From: Terriglobia bacterium
GTDB taxonomy: Bacteria; Acidobacteriota; Terriglobia; Bryobacterales; Bryobacteraceae
Direction: 5' to 3'
Assembly (NCBI GenBank): GCA_020073265.1
Contig: JAIQFN010000012.1
Coordinates: forward strand, 1 to 64,000
Length of the DNA: 64,000 bases
Shown: one piece after another, positions 1 through 8,153 of the stretch
Layout: each line of letters opens with the position of its first letter
Numbering within the stretch: the first letter of the stretch is position 1
Made by a program: the position numbers and the translations under genes
Notes under the pieces: generated by a model
What the model saw: the letters and a program-made list of their open reading frames with translations, nothing else
The model's database searches: none
What the model was told of the DNA's origin: nothing

Positions 1-297
1 GGCAAAGCTTGGGGGCGACTACGGCTGCCGCCCCCACCCATCGTCTCGATGAGTTTCCAGCCGGCTATTCCTCGGCGAGTTGCTCTCCAGCAGTGCCCGC
101 TTCCGCTTCACCAGCCGGGCACCAGTATGCTGTAATGTCGTCTTGCCGGTCGAGCAGTTTTCATCGAACGGCGAACTGTGTCTTAACTATTTGTCCCAGC
201 TCAGGGGGCCACCGCACCTTGACCTTTCTTCAGGCCAGCGCCACAATCGAAGGGGACCTAGAAAATCCCTCGTCTTGGGCTTCGGCCTGAGGCTGAA
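1..297. other. No supported gene at left edge
   Basis: I cannot assign a gene here. The open frames on the plus strand (about 9-290 and 80-874) have low-complexity Ser/Ala/Arg composition and no recognisable domain, and the second runs antisense through the clearly coding gene at 338-862. The stretch could be the tail of a mobile element or a degraded gene whose remainder lies outside the window, but nothing in it proves that. Confidence 0.3.
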
Positions 298-327
298 CCC
301 CGCAGGTAGCGACAACTACCTGCGGGG
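298..327 (-). terminator. 12-bp perfect hairpin after the 338-862 gene
   Basis: CCCCGCAGGTAG (298-309) and its exact complement (316-327) flank a six-base loop. The hairpin begins 11 bases beyond the stop codon of the minus-strand gene ending at 338. No T-run follows, so it may act as a weak or Rho-assisted terminator or an mRNA 3'-end stabiliser. Confidence 0.5.
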
Positions 328-337
328 CGAGTCAATC

Positions 338-862
338 TTAAGTGCTCTGTTTGAGAGCACTCTTCTTTTTCAACCTGGTAATTGGACGGCTCGGCACAGC
401 GTAGGCGACGCCACGGCTGTACTTGTACAACGTTCCTGCTTCCGTCTCATGGGCTGTCACGTGCTCCTTGGTTCTCGCGGCAAGGCGCTTCAGCACCATG
501 TGAACTTCAGACAACGGGTTAGAGCGGCCTTCCAGGTTGAAACCTGTTTCCGCCACCATGTCCCGGATCTGCGGTGGCGAGAATTCTTGCCCAGCATTTG
601 CCTTGAGGATCGACCTGATACGTTGCGTCATTCCGGGGTCATCTTCAAGGAGTTCCTTCAAAGCAGGCGGAAGAGGCTTGTCTTCAGCGTAAACACCACT
701 CTGTTCGACAAGCGATCTCCATACTGCTCCGAGTGCATATCGCTCCTCTGTAATCTCTTTCAGGCGACGTTCGAGGCGTTCCTGTTCGGCTTTAAGCTCG
801 TCATCCGCGGAGCTAATCGCTCCCTCGATAAGTTGCCTGCGTTTGAGTCTGGCGTCGTCCAT
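338..862 (-). CDS. Hypothetical protein, possible winged-helix regulator (174 aa)
   Basis: Unrecognised family. The first half is a charged helix (many E/R/K, about residues 5-45) likely to form a coiled coil. The middle and C-terminal half reads like a winged-helix fold ('FSPPQIRDMVAETGF ... VHMVLKRLAA') and ends in a basic tail. I chose ATG 862 rather than the in-frame ATG at 898 because a good sigma70-type promoter (TTGACC at 905-900, 17-base spacer, TACAAT at 882-877) would place the transcript start just before 862, with the upstream ATG inside the promoter. A perfect palindrome covers that -10 region, which fits an autoregulated DNA-binding protein. The regulatory role is inference. Confidence 0.6.
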   Translation of the reverse strand: MDDARLKRRQLIEGAISSADDELKAEQERLERRLKEITEERYALGAVWRSLVEQSGVYAEDKPLPPALKELLEDDPGMTQRIRSILKANAGQEFSPPQIRDMVAETGFNLEGRSNPLSEVHMVLKRLAARTKEHVTAHETEAGTLYKYSRGVAYAVPSRPITRLKKKSALKQST

Positions 863-876
863 CTTTCTATATAAGG

Positions 877-905
877 ATTGTACAACATGTACAAACATAG
901 GTCAA
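877..905 (-). promoter_or_regulatory. Promoter with overlapping palindromic operator, divergent region
   Basis: On the minus strand, TTGACC (905-900) and TACAAT (882-877) are 17 bases apart, close to a consensus sigma70 promoter for the gene starting at 862. The perfect dyad TTGTAC-N5-GTACAA (878-894) covers the -10 and spacer. It also contains the start codon of the plus-strand gene at 887. A half-copy, ATGTACAAA, recurs at 921-929. A protein bound here could control both divergent genes. Confidence 0.55.
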
Positions 906-1087
906 GAGAAAAGAACCAGGATGTACAAATTAACTGGGAGTTCATTTTGCGGGAAGCCGAAGAGGCGCTTTCTGAAGCCAAGACTCGGGTTCGCCAACTC
1001 CGGTCAGCAGTGCGGACCATCAAGATGCGAATTGAGGGCGGGAAGCCATTCCCGACTGGGCATGCCAAAACATCAACGCAGACTTAG
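887..1087 (+). CDS. Small hypothetical protein (66 aa)
   Basis: A short protein with no recognised domain. Residues about 14-50 form a strongly amphipathic helix ('FILREAEEALSEAKTRVRQLRSAV'-like heptads), so it is probably helical or coiled-coil. AAGGA at 873-877 lies nine bases before ATG 887, which supports that start; an in-frame TTG at 878 is the alternative. It is divergent from the regulator-like gene at 338-862 and shares its palindromic operator. The two may form a functional pair, but no toxin or antitoxin signature is visible. Confidence 0.5.
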   Translation: MYKHRSREKNQDVQINWEFILREAEEALSEAKTRVRQLRSAVRTIKMRIEGGKPFPTGHAKTSTQT

Positions 1088-1151
1088 CGCACTACCCTTT
1101 CCTGGTGGCCCGCCGCTCGGACGGTACAATAGGTCTGAACCAGAATTCCGC

Positions 1152-1766
1152 ATGGAGAAAGACCAGTTCATCGATTTCTATGACCTGATGCAGATCAGCC
1201 CGCGGGCCGAGGCGGAGACCGTGCAACGCGTCTACCGCATGCTTTCGGCTCGCTACCATCCCGACAATCCTCGCACCGGCGATCGGGACCACTTCGTCCG
1301 GCTCAGCCAGGCGTACCAGGTGTTGTCCAATGGCGGAAAGCGAGCGGCCTACGATGTGCAGTATCAATTGCACAACACCCATCCGATCGCGGTCTTCGAG
1401 CAGAGCGAGTTCGCGGCGGGCATCGATGGCGAAGCCAACCGGCGCATGGGGATTCTGTGCCTGCTGTACAACCGCCGCCGCTCGAATCCCGACTATCCGG
1501 GGTACGCCATCCTGGAACTCGAGGCGGCTACGTTTTTCCCGCGCGAGCATTTGATGTTTCCGCTGTGGTACCTGAAGGACGCCGATCTGATTCAGCAGGA
1601 CGACAGCAGCAATTTCGTCATCACCAGCCGCGGCGCGGACTACGTCGAGAAGAACCTGTCCTCCTATGGGAGCCTGCACCAACTGCTCAAGGCCGCCGAG
1701 GCCGGCAATATAGAAAGGAGCGCCCCCGACCCCGAGCCCGGAGCCGGGCGGCGTGGCGATGCCTAG
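1152..1766 (+). CDS. J-domain (DnaJ-like) protein (204 aa)
   Basis: The N-terminal 65 residues are a J domain: helix II, then the invariant HPD tripeptide in 'RYHPDNP', then 'FVRLSQAYQVLSNGGKRAAYD', as in DnaJ co-chaperones that stimulate Hsp70 ATPase. There is no Gly/Phe linker and no CXXCXGXG zinc repeat, so this is a class C J-protein rather than DnaJ itself. The remaining roughly 135 residues are an unrecognised domain rich in aromatic residues. ATG 1152 starts exactly at the conserved domain; the longer frame upstream overlaps the small gene before it. The prepilin peptidase gene starts three bases after its stop, so the two are probably co-transcribed. Confidence 0.8.
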   Translation: MEKDQFIDFYDLMQISPRAEAETVQRVYRMLSARYHPDNPRTGDRDHFVRLSQAYQVLSNGGKRAAYDVQYQLHNTHPIAVFEQSEFAAGIDGEANRRMGILCLLYNRRRSNPDYPGYAILELEAATFFPREHLMFPLWYLKDADLIQQDDSSNFVITSRGADYVEKNLSSYGSLHQLLKAAEAGNIERSAPDPEPGAGRRGDA

Positions 1767-1768
1767 CA

Positions 1769-2317
1769 ATGACCTTCCCGCCTGTCGTCCTGCAGATCAT
1801 ACTGGTGCTTCTCGTGGTTCCCGCCGCCGTCTACGATCTCCGCTTTCGCCGGATACCGAACTGGCTGGTTCTGGCCGGGCTGTTGTTGGGCCTGGGCCTG
1901 AATTCGTTTTTATTTGAATGGACTGGGCTGCGGGCGTCGCTGCTGGGCTTGGGGGTCGGCTTGCTGGTGTATTTTCCCTTATATATGTTGCGGGGGATGG
2001 GAGCCGGCGATGTGAAGCTCATGGCGGCCGTGGGTTCCATCGTGGGCTGGGCGGACTGGCTGGGTATCTTCTTTCTCACCGCCCTGATCGGCGGAGTGGC
2101 GGCGATAGCTTTGCTGGTGAGCCGGCAGCAACTAGCCCGCGGCTTATCGAATGTCGGATACTTGCTGGTTGAAATACTTTGCTTGCGGCCCCCTTATGCA
2201 CGGAAAGAAGAGCTGGATCTTGGCAGCCCTAAGTCCGTGAAGCTGCCCCATGGCGTCGTAATCGCGTGGGGATCGGTCTTATTTCTGGGCGCCGCCTGGA
2301 TCTGGGCGCCGCGATAA
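1769..2317 (+). CDS. cpaA: Prepilin peptidase, CpaA/TadV type (A24 family)
   Basis: A 182-residue polytopic inner-membrane protein. It carries the A24 aspartyl-peptidase features: a first acidic site in 'YDLRFRRIPNWL' and the GxGD motif in 'GMGAGDVKLM'. It lacks the N-terminal methyltransferase domain of PilD, so it matches the short CpaA/TadV enzymes that cleave Flp and TadE/F prepilins. It lies about 16 kb from the tad genes and on the opposite strand, but is the only prepilin peptidase visible here and is the likely processing enzyme for the three Flp pilins. ATG 1769 follows closely on the upstream stop codon. Confidence 0.85.
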   Translation: MTFPPVVLQIILVLLVVPAAVYDLRFRRIPNWLVLAGLLLGLGLNSFLFEWTGLRASLLGLGVGLLVYFPLYMLRGMGAGDVKLMAAVGSIVGWADWLGIFFLTALIGGVAAIALLVSRQQLARGLSNVGYLLVEILCLRPPYARKEELDLGSPKSVKLPHGVVIAWGSVLFLGAAWIWAPR

Positions 2318-2347
2318 AGAAAACAGAGACTTTTGCCGATGAACGGG

Positions 2348-2370
2348 TACTTGCCTTTGCCAGGCAAGTA
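2348..2370 (+). terminator. 8-bp perfect hairpin between cpaA and the DUF5658-like gene
   Basis: TACTTGCC (2348-2355) and GGCAAGTA (2363-2370) enclose a seven-base loop. It lies 31 bases after the cpaA stop codon and just before the ribosome binding site of the next gene. There is no T-run, so attenuation or mRNA stabilisation is as likely as termination. Confidence 0.35.
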
Positions 2371-2391
2371 GTCCGGCCATTGGAGGGCTGA

Positions 2392-2673
2392 TTGTTGCTT
2401 CAGGTGTTCGTTTACTTGCAATTGCTGGATTTGATCACCACGCTTTTGGGCTTTCGTTTGGGTGCGTCCGAGGCTAGCCCTTTTATTCGTGCGCTTATTT
2501 ACTTGGGCCCCGCGGCGGGCGTCGCGCTGTCCAAATTCCTCGCGCTCGGCCTGGGGGGCGTGTGCGTGTGGTTGAAAAAGGACCGGATCATCGCCTGGAT
2601 CAATTACTGGTACGCCGGTTTGGTATTTTGGAACCTTTGCGTGATCCTGAGGGTCCTTACGGTCGCAAATTGA
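2392..2673 (+). CDS. Small membrane protein, DUF5658-like (93 aa)
   Basis: Three predicted membrane helices. The N-terminal pattern 'QLLDLITTLLGFRLGASEASPFI' with 'A..LSKFLAL' resembles the DUF5658 family of small bacterial integral membrane proteins, whose function is unknown. GGAGG at 2382-2386 fits a TTG start at 2392 or 2395; no ATG is available nearby. It is followed by a convergent ATPase gene. Confidence 0.65.
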   Translation: MLLQVFVYLQLLDLITTLLGFRLGASEASPFIRALIYLGPAAGVALSKFLALGLGGVCVWLKKDRIIAWINYWYAGLVFWNLCVILRVLTVAN

Positions 2674-2700
2674 AGTTGCTTGTACAGGACTGCTTCCCGG

Positions 2701-3939
2701 TCAATGCACGAAATATACCCGCAGCGCCCGGTCGATTTCGTCTTTTCCCAACTTCGGCGCGCGTCTTTCGAAGGTTGCGATTCCGCAGACTAGCGTGGTG
2801 ATATCTTCCGGGAAACACGCCCGGAGTCCGCTGGGTGCGTTCTTAGCACATTGCTGCGACAGATAATCTTCCGTTTCCGGCGTGCACTCCAGGCTCTTGT
2901 CGTGACACACCCGTCGCAACAGCTTCCTGAATATTTCGTCGCTCGGGGCGTCAATCTTGATTTTGTTCCTCACCCGGCGCATAAACGCTTCCTCGGCCAG
3001 GTCGCTCAACGGAAGATTAGTGGCAAACACCACCAGCAGCTCGAACGGAATCTCGAAGCTCACGCCGGTCGACAGAGATAGCACGTCGGTGCGGCGGTCC
3101 AGCGGCACAATCCAGCGATTCAGTAATTCGTGAGGCGAGATACGCTGCCGTCCGAAGTCATCGATCAGCAGTATTCCATTGTTGGCCTTCATCTGCAGCG
3201 GTCCCACGCAGATTCGCGTGCTTTCATCCACCTGCGGCTCCAGCATTTCGGCTCGCATCTCGCCGCCGGCTTTGACCATGGGCCGGCGGCAGAGCATCCA
3301 GCGCCGATCCATGGCCGGCGGCTGCTCCTTCTCCGGCCGGTGCACCAGGGGATCAAAGACGGTCACGATATGACCGGACACTTCCACCGCGTAGGGAATA
3401 TAGACGAGATCGTTGAACACCCGCTGCAGCCGTTCCGCGATGCTGGTTTTTCCGTTTCCGGTGGGACCATACAGGAAGATCGAGCCGCCGGTGACCAGCG
3501 CGGTGCCGATCTCCGCGATTACGTCGTCAGAAAGGACCAAATCGCCCAGGGCGGACTTCAGACTCTCGGCGGTTTCGTGGACCTGCACGGCTTGTTTGAG
3601 GATGGCGCGCTTGTATTGCGCCAGAGGAACCGGCGCCGGCCCGGCATACTGGCTCTTCTTCAGAGCCACTTCGGCCATGTTGCGTCCCCGGCTGGTCAGA
3701 GCGATCGCGTAGTCTTCGCCCAGCATGCCCCTGGTCTCGCATAGTTGCTCGGTTTGAAGGTGCCGGTACAGGGAATCAATGGTGGCGGGCGCCAGCTTCA
3801 TTCGTTCGGAAAGCGTGCTGAGGCTGATGGAGCCTTCAAAGAAAGCGTGTTTCAAAAGCAGATCAAACAGCAGGGGCTGCGGAAGGCCGGTTTCCTGAAC
3901 GCTGTGCACTTCCTGGCTGAAGAAGGGTGTACGATCCAC
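2701..3939 (-). CDS. AAA-family ATPase with N-terminal winged helix (412 aa)
   Basis: Residues about 20-90 look like a winged-helix DNA-binding module ('LSTLSERMKLAPATIDSLYRHL'). The ATPase core has Walker A GPTGNGKTS at 158-166 and Walker B GILLIDDF at 255-262. A sensor-1-like 'VVFATNL' and a basic 'RRVRNKI' segment follow. The order suggests a predicted ATPase of the AAA+/MoxR-like type that remodels a partner or acts at DNA. The target is not evident. It starts with GTG at 3939 and is divergent from the following membrane-protein gene, with 86 bases between them. Confidence 0.7.
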   Translation of the reverse strand: MDRTPFFSQEVHSVQETGLPQPLLFDLLLKHAFFEGSISLSTLSERMKLAPATIDSLYRHLQTEQLCETRGMLGEDYAIALTSRGRNMAEVALKKSQYAGPAPVPLAQYKRAILKQAVQVHETAESLKSALGDLVLSDDVIAEIGTALVTGGSIFLYGPTGNGKTSIAERLQRVFNDLVYIPYAVEVSGHIVTVFDPLVHRPEKEQPPAMDRRWMLCRRPMVKAGGEMRAEMLEPQVDESTRICVGPLQMKANNGILLIDDFGRQRISPHELLNRWIVPLDRRTDVLSLSTGVSFEIPFELLVVFATNLPLSDLAEEAFMRRVRNKIKIDAPSDEIFRKLLRRVCHDKSLECTPETEDYLSQQCAKNAPSGLRACFPEDITTLVCGIATFERRAPKLGKDEIDRALRVYFVH

Positions 3940-3986
3940 GGATATGTAATAAAGCTAGCAGCATTCGAGTGCCCGTGGCTTGGGCG

Positions 3987-4016
3987 GGCGGTTCCAGCTT
4001 TACGCGGGGAACCGCC
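3987..4016 (+). promoter_or_regulatory. Leader hairpin upstream of the 4026 gene
   Basis: GGCGGTTCC (3987-3995) and GGAACCGCC (4008-4016) form a nine-base stem with a 12-base loop, ending ten bases before ATG 4026. It could occlude or regulate translation start, or be the operator of the divergent pair. No known riboswitch class was recognised. Confidence 0.3.
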
Positions 4017-4025
4017 GGGCGTAAC

Positions 4026-6320
4026 ATGAAGGAGGTTGCGGATAGCAGGCTGCTCGAAAACAAGTACCCCATGAGCACAGACGCAGGCCCGAGCCAAACC
4101 GCGGCCCTTCAGGAACCGACGCGGCCTGGCCGCCCGACAAATTCCACAGCTCCTTATTACGTGCTGTTCTTCCTGTCCGGGTTTCCGGCGCTGACATACC
4201 AGATCGTGTGGCAGCGGGCGCTGTTCACGTTCTATGGAGTGAACATCGAGTCCGTCACGGTGATCGTTACCGCCTTCATGCTGGGGCTGGGCTGGGGGAG
4301 TCTGGCAGGAGGCAGGCTGTCTCGAATCGGGAATCTACCGCTGCTGGGCGTCTTTGGCGCGATCGAACTCGGCGTCGGACTCTACGGCGTCTTTTCGCTG
4401 CTCCTGTTCCATCGCGTTGCCTCGTTCACCGCCGGCGCATCCGCGCCCAAGACCGGGCTCATCACGATGGGCATGCTGTTGTTCCCTACGCTGCTGATGG
4501 GCGCGACTCTTCCTCTGCTCGTGGCCCACTTTGTCCGCGTGACCCGGAACGTAGGGGAATCGGTCGGGCGGCTGTATTCGCTGAACACGTGCGGATCGGC
4601 CGTCGCCTGCCTGTTAGCGGCGCTCTTCGTCATGCGGTTACTGGGAGAATCGGGCGCGGTGCGAATGGCCGCCGCGCTGAACACCATCGTGGGTTGCTCA
4701 GCGCTGTGGCTTCAAGTTGCCACGCGCAAGCACGCGTCTCTGCCCGACCTTCCACGCTCCGTGCCGGATCCCGCTCGGGCTATACCTTTCAAGCTAGGAC
4801 TGGCGTTATGCGCGGCGGCCGGTTTTGTTTCGCTCGCGTACGAAATCCTGTGGTACAGGCTGTACTCGTTTACCTCAGGCGCCTCAGCCGCGTCATTCGC
4901 GCTGGTCCTGGCGTGTTACCTGGGCGGTATTGCTTACGGATCTCTGCTGGTGGGCGATCTTTGCGCCCAGAAGCTGGCTGGCGATCCCAGCCAGACCATT
5001 TCATATCTCCGGAACTGGATCATATGGGCTGCGGTGGCAGGGTTTCTCATCGGGCCGGCTTTGGCACACGCGGTTCGACACGTTTCCTACCTGGCGACGT
5101 TTCCGCTGCTCTTTATTGCCGCGGCGCTGCTGGGATCGGTGTTTCCGTTGGTATCGCACGCCGCCATGACGCCGGCGGATGAGGCCGGTAGCAGATTGAG
5201 CTACCTCTATCTGGCGAACATTCTCGGAGCCGCCGGCGGCAGTCTGGCGGTGGGCTTCCTGATGATGGACTACTTTTCTTTGCGCACCATCGGACTGGTT
5301 CTGCTGGGATTGGGCGTGGCACCGGCGCTGCTGCTGTTGCGCGGCGGGACCGCCAGCGTGAACCGGTCGACGGCCGCCGGGCTTGCGGCGGCTGTGCTAA
5401 CCGCCCTGCTGTCGCCCCAACTCTTTTCCCAGATTTACGAGCGCCTTCTGTACAAGCACGATTTTTCGACGGCCGGGATGTTCCAGCATATCGTCGAGAC
5501 CCGCAGCGGCGTGATCACCATTGCCCAGGATGGAACGGTCTACGGCGGCGGCGCATACGATGGCCGATTCAATACCGATCCGGCCCATGATTCCAACGGC
5601 ATCTTTCGCGCCTACGCCATCAGCAGCTTCCATCCCCATCCAGCGGACGTGCTCATGATCGGTCTCTCGTCGGGATCCTGGGCCCAGGTGATCGCGAGCA
5701 ACCCCGATGTGTCGCGGCTTACCATCATCGAGATCAATCCCGGCTACCTTCAGGTCATCCCGCGATATCCCCAGGTCGCAAGCATTCTGCACAATCCCAA
5801 AGTAGAAATCATTATTGACGATGGCCGGCGCTGGCTGGTGCGAAACCAACGGCGCAAGTTCGACCTGATCGTGATGAACACAACTTTTAACTGGAGGGAG
5901 CATACTTCGAATTTGTTGTCAATGGAGTTTCTAAGGCTGGTTCGGCTGCATCTGAAGCCCGGCGGAATTCACTACTACAACACCACCGGATCCGGCGAAA
6001 CGCAGCTTACGGGCGCCAGCGTGTTCCCGTATGCGCTGCGTGTCTGGACCTTTCTCGCGGTCAGCGACAGTCCCATCCAGGTGGCCCAGCGCCGGTGGGA
6101 GAGCTGCCTGTCACGGTTCGAGATCGATGGGCGTCCTGTATTCGATCTTCGTGACGCGGCCGGGCGCGCCAGACTGGAGGAGATGTTGTCGCTTGTAGAT
6201 ACCTTGGCTGGCCAGCACGGCCCTGAGGACAAGGTCATGGAGACCGGAGAAAGGATTCGGGAACGCTGGAAAGGCCAGCGCCTGATCACGGACGACAACA
6301 TGGGCACGGAATGGAGATGA
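4026..6320 (+). CDS. Fused multi-pass membrane / spermidine-synthase-like protein
   Basis: The N-terminal roughly 480 residues contain at least a dozen hydrophobic helices resembling the MFS-like half of 'fused MFS/spermidine synthase' proteins. The C-terminal part is a Rossmann methyltransferase-like fold of the polyamine-synthase superfamily: 'IGLSSGSWAQ' at the cofactor loop, 'IIEINP', 'DDGRRWL', then 'FDLIVMNTTF'. In true aminopropyltransferases the last strand carries a catalytic Asp; here Asn/Thr occupy that place, so spermidine synthesis is doubtful. The substrate is unknown. Start codons at 4026 and 4071 are both possible, and neither has a convincing ribosome binding site. It is upstream of three membrane GT-like genes on the same strand. 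Confidence 0.75.
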   Translation: MKEVADSRLLENKYPMSTDAGPSQTAALQEPTRPGRPTNSTAPYYVLFFLSGFPALTYQIVWQRALFTFYGVNIESVTVIVTAFMLGLGWGSLAGGRLSRIGNLPLLGVFGAIELGVGLYGVFSLLLFHRVASFTAGASAPKTGLITMGMLLFPTLLMGATLPLLVAHFVRVTRNVGESVGRLYSLNTCGSAVACLLAALFVMRLLGESGAVRMAAALNTIVGCSALWLQVATRKHASLPDLPRSVPDPARAIPFKLGLALCAAAGFVSLAYEILWYRLYSFTSGASAASFALVLACYLGGIAYGSLLVGDLCAQKLAGDPSQTISYLRNWIIWAAVAGFLIGPALAHAVRHVSYLATFPLLFIAAALLGSVFPLVSHAAMTPADEAGSRLSYLYLANILGAAGGSLAVGFLMMDYFSLRTIGLVLLGLGVAPALLLLRGGTASVNRSTAAGLAAAVLTALLSPQLFSQIYERLLYKHDFSTAGMFQHIVETRSGVITIAQDGTVYGGGAYDGRFNTDPAHDSNGIFRAYAISSFHPHPADVLMIGLSSGSWAQVIASNPDVSRLTIIEINPGYLQVIPRYPQVASILHNPKVEIIIDDGRRWLVRNQRRKFDLIVMNTTFNWREHTSNLLSMEFLRLVRLHLKPGGIHYYNTTGSGETQLTGASVFPYALRVWTFLAVSDSPIQVAQRRWESCLSRFEIDGRPVFDLRDAAGRARLEEMLSLVDTLAGQHGPEDKVMETGERIRERWKGQRLITDDNMGTEWR

Positions 6321-6439
6321 TGGCCCGGAGCCGAGCCCGCAGGAGCCGTCCCGGGATTGGGGTATGCTCGTCATGATGGCGCACACATTCGAGAGCAGCG
6401 CACCGGCCAGCGCCTCATTCCCCTTCGGTCTCTGAACCA

Positions 6440-8143
6440 ATGCTGGTCTCATTGTTGGCCTGGCTGTGGGTGTACCTGCTGTTTGCGATCGAAGCCGCGC
6501 TGGTGCTGCTGTGCACCAAGCTTGCGTTCGATTTCCCCGAGCTTGGGTCACGCCGATTCACCGCGTTCGAGCGGAAGCTCAGCCGGTTTGCGAACCGTCG
6601 CGCGGCCGCGGTGCTGGCCGTGGCCACACTGGCATTCGTGCTTCGTGGATTGCTTCTTCCCGTGGAACCGGTCCCGGAGCCGACCGTCCACGACGAATTC
6701 AGCTACCTTCTCCAGGCGGATACCTTCAGGTCCGGCCGTTTGACGAATCCAACGCATCCGATGTGGGTCCACTTCGAGAGCATGCATATCGAGCACCAGC
6801 CCAGCTACGCGTCCATGTACCCTCCGGGGCAAGGCGTGGTGCTGGCGGCGGGCCAACTGTTCGGGAGCCCGTTCTACGGTGTTTGGATCATGGCGGCGGT
6901 GATGTGCGGCGCAATCTGCTGGATGCTGCAAGGCTGGTTCAATCCTGGATGGGCGGTGTTCGGCGCGAGCATCGCGGTCATACGTTTGTCTACTTTCAGC
7001 TATTGGGTCGACAGCTACATGTTGGGCGCGCTCCCTGCCACCGGTGGAGCGCTGATATTGGGAGCCATCCCGCGGATCCTTCGGACCAAGCGGGCCGCGA
7101 GCGTTTTTGTGCTCGGAATCGGGATCGCACTACTTGCGGACGCAAGGCCCTATGAGGGCGCGGCGTTGTCGGCGGCGAGCGTCTCGGTCGTTTTCTACAA
7201 GCTGATCCGGCAGCGCACTCCAGGGAGCATCCTGCTTTGGCGAATCGTCGCTCCATTGGCGCTGGTCTTGGTGCCCACCTTGGCGTTCATGGCCTACTAT
7301 GACTGGCGCGTGTTCGGGAGCCCGCTCACGTTGCCGTATCAGGTGAACCGGGCCACTTACGCGGTTGCAGGTGTGTACATATGGGACTCTCCCAGGCCGG
7401 TGCCGGTCTACAGACACGCGGCCATGGCCGACTTCTACTTGAAGCGGGAACTTCCGGACTTTCAGAAGGTGCGCAGCGTGCCTGGCTTCATCAACCTGTG
7501 CCTTTCGAAATTGACCCGCGCCTGGCAGTTTTATCTGGGGCCAGTGTTGATGCTCCCGATCCTGGTTCTGCCGGTCATTTTCCGGGACCAGAGGATTCGC
7601 GGCTTGCTATTCATTTGCGGCGTGTTCGCCCTGGCGCTTTTCGTCGAGGCCTGGTTTATGCCGCACTACGCCGCACCCATCACCGCGGCGGTGCTTGCGA
7701 TAGCGGTGCAGGCGCTGCGCCATGTTCGCGCGTGGCGCTGGAAAGGCCGGCCGGTGGGGAGGGCGCTGGTTCGGATGACGCCTTTGGTTTGTGCGCTCAT
7801 GCTGGCTATCCGAATCGGCATCGCGGTGTTTCATTTGCCGGTGAATCTCATCTGGCCGTTGACTTGGGGAACCATCGAGTGGCATCCCCTCGGCCGCGAG
7901 CGGATCATCGCGCAATTGGAGTCGCACCCGGGCCGGCATCTGGTCCTGGTTCGTTACGGCCCGAAGCACGATTCCTTTCGGGAGTTTGTATACAACGCAG
8001 CCGACATCGACCACGCGCGCATCGTCTGGGCGCGAGACATGGGCGCCGAGAAAAACCGCGAGCTCTTGAGTTACTTCAAGGACCGCCAGGTCTGGGAACT
8101 CGACGCGGACGACCAGCCACCGGCGTTGTCCCGATTGAACTGA
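6440..8143 (+). CDS. Multi-pass membrane protein, GT39/ArnT-like (567 aa)
   Basis: About 11-13 hydrophobic helices. After the first helices comes an acidic loop 'TVHDEFSYLLQADTF' followed by 'YPPGQG', the arrangement seen in GT-C glycosyltransferases of the GT39/ArnT/PMT_2 group, where the loop acid contacts the lipid-linked sugar. This implies transfer of a sugar from a polyprenyl-phosphate carrier on the periplasmic face, but donor and acceptor cannot be told. Eleven bases separate it from the next gene, which has the same architecture, so a three-gene operon is likely. Confidence 0.65.
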   Translation: MLVSLLAWLWVYLLFAIEAALVLLCTKLAFDFPELGSRRFTAFERKLSRFANRRAAAVLAVATLAFVLRGLLLPVEPVPEPTVHDEFSYLLQADTFRSGRLTNPTHPMWVHFESMHIEHQPSYASMYPPGQGVVLAAGQLFGSPFYGVWIMAAVMCGAICWMLQGWFNPGWAVFGASIAVIRLSTFSYWVDSYMLGALPATGGALILGAIPRILRTKRAASVFVLGIGIALLADARPYEGAALSAASVSVVFYKLIRQRTPGSILLWRIVAPLALVLVPTLAFMAYYDWRVFGSPLTLPYQVNRATYAVAGVYIWDSPRPVPVYRHAAMADFYLKRELPDFQKVRSVPGFINLCLSKLTRAWQFYLGPVLMLPILVLPVIFRDQRIRGLLFICGVFALALFVEAWFMPHYAAPITAAVLAIAVQALRHVRAWRWKGRPVGRALVRMTPLVCALMLAIRIGIAVFHLPVNLIWPLTWGTIEWHPLGRERIIAQLESHPGRHLVLVRYGPKHDSFREFVYNAADIDHARIVWARDMGAEKNRELLSYFKDRQVWELDADDQPPALSRLN

Positions 8144-8153
8144 ACTAATTGCC

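Noticed and set aside
80-874. 264-residue plus-strand reading frame at the left edge
   Set aside because: It runs antisense through the better supported 338-862 gene and has no domain or ribosome site.
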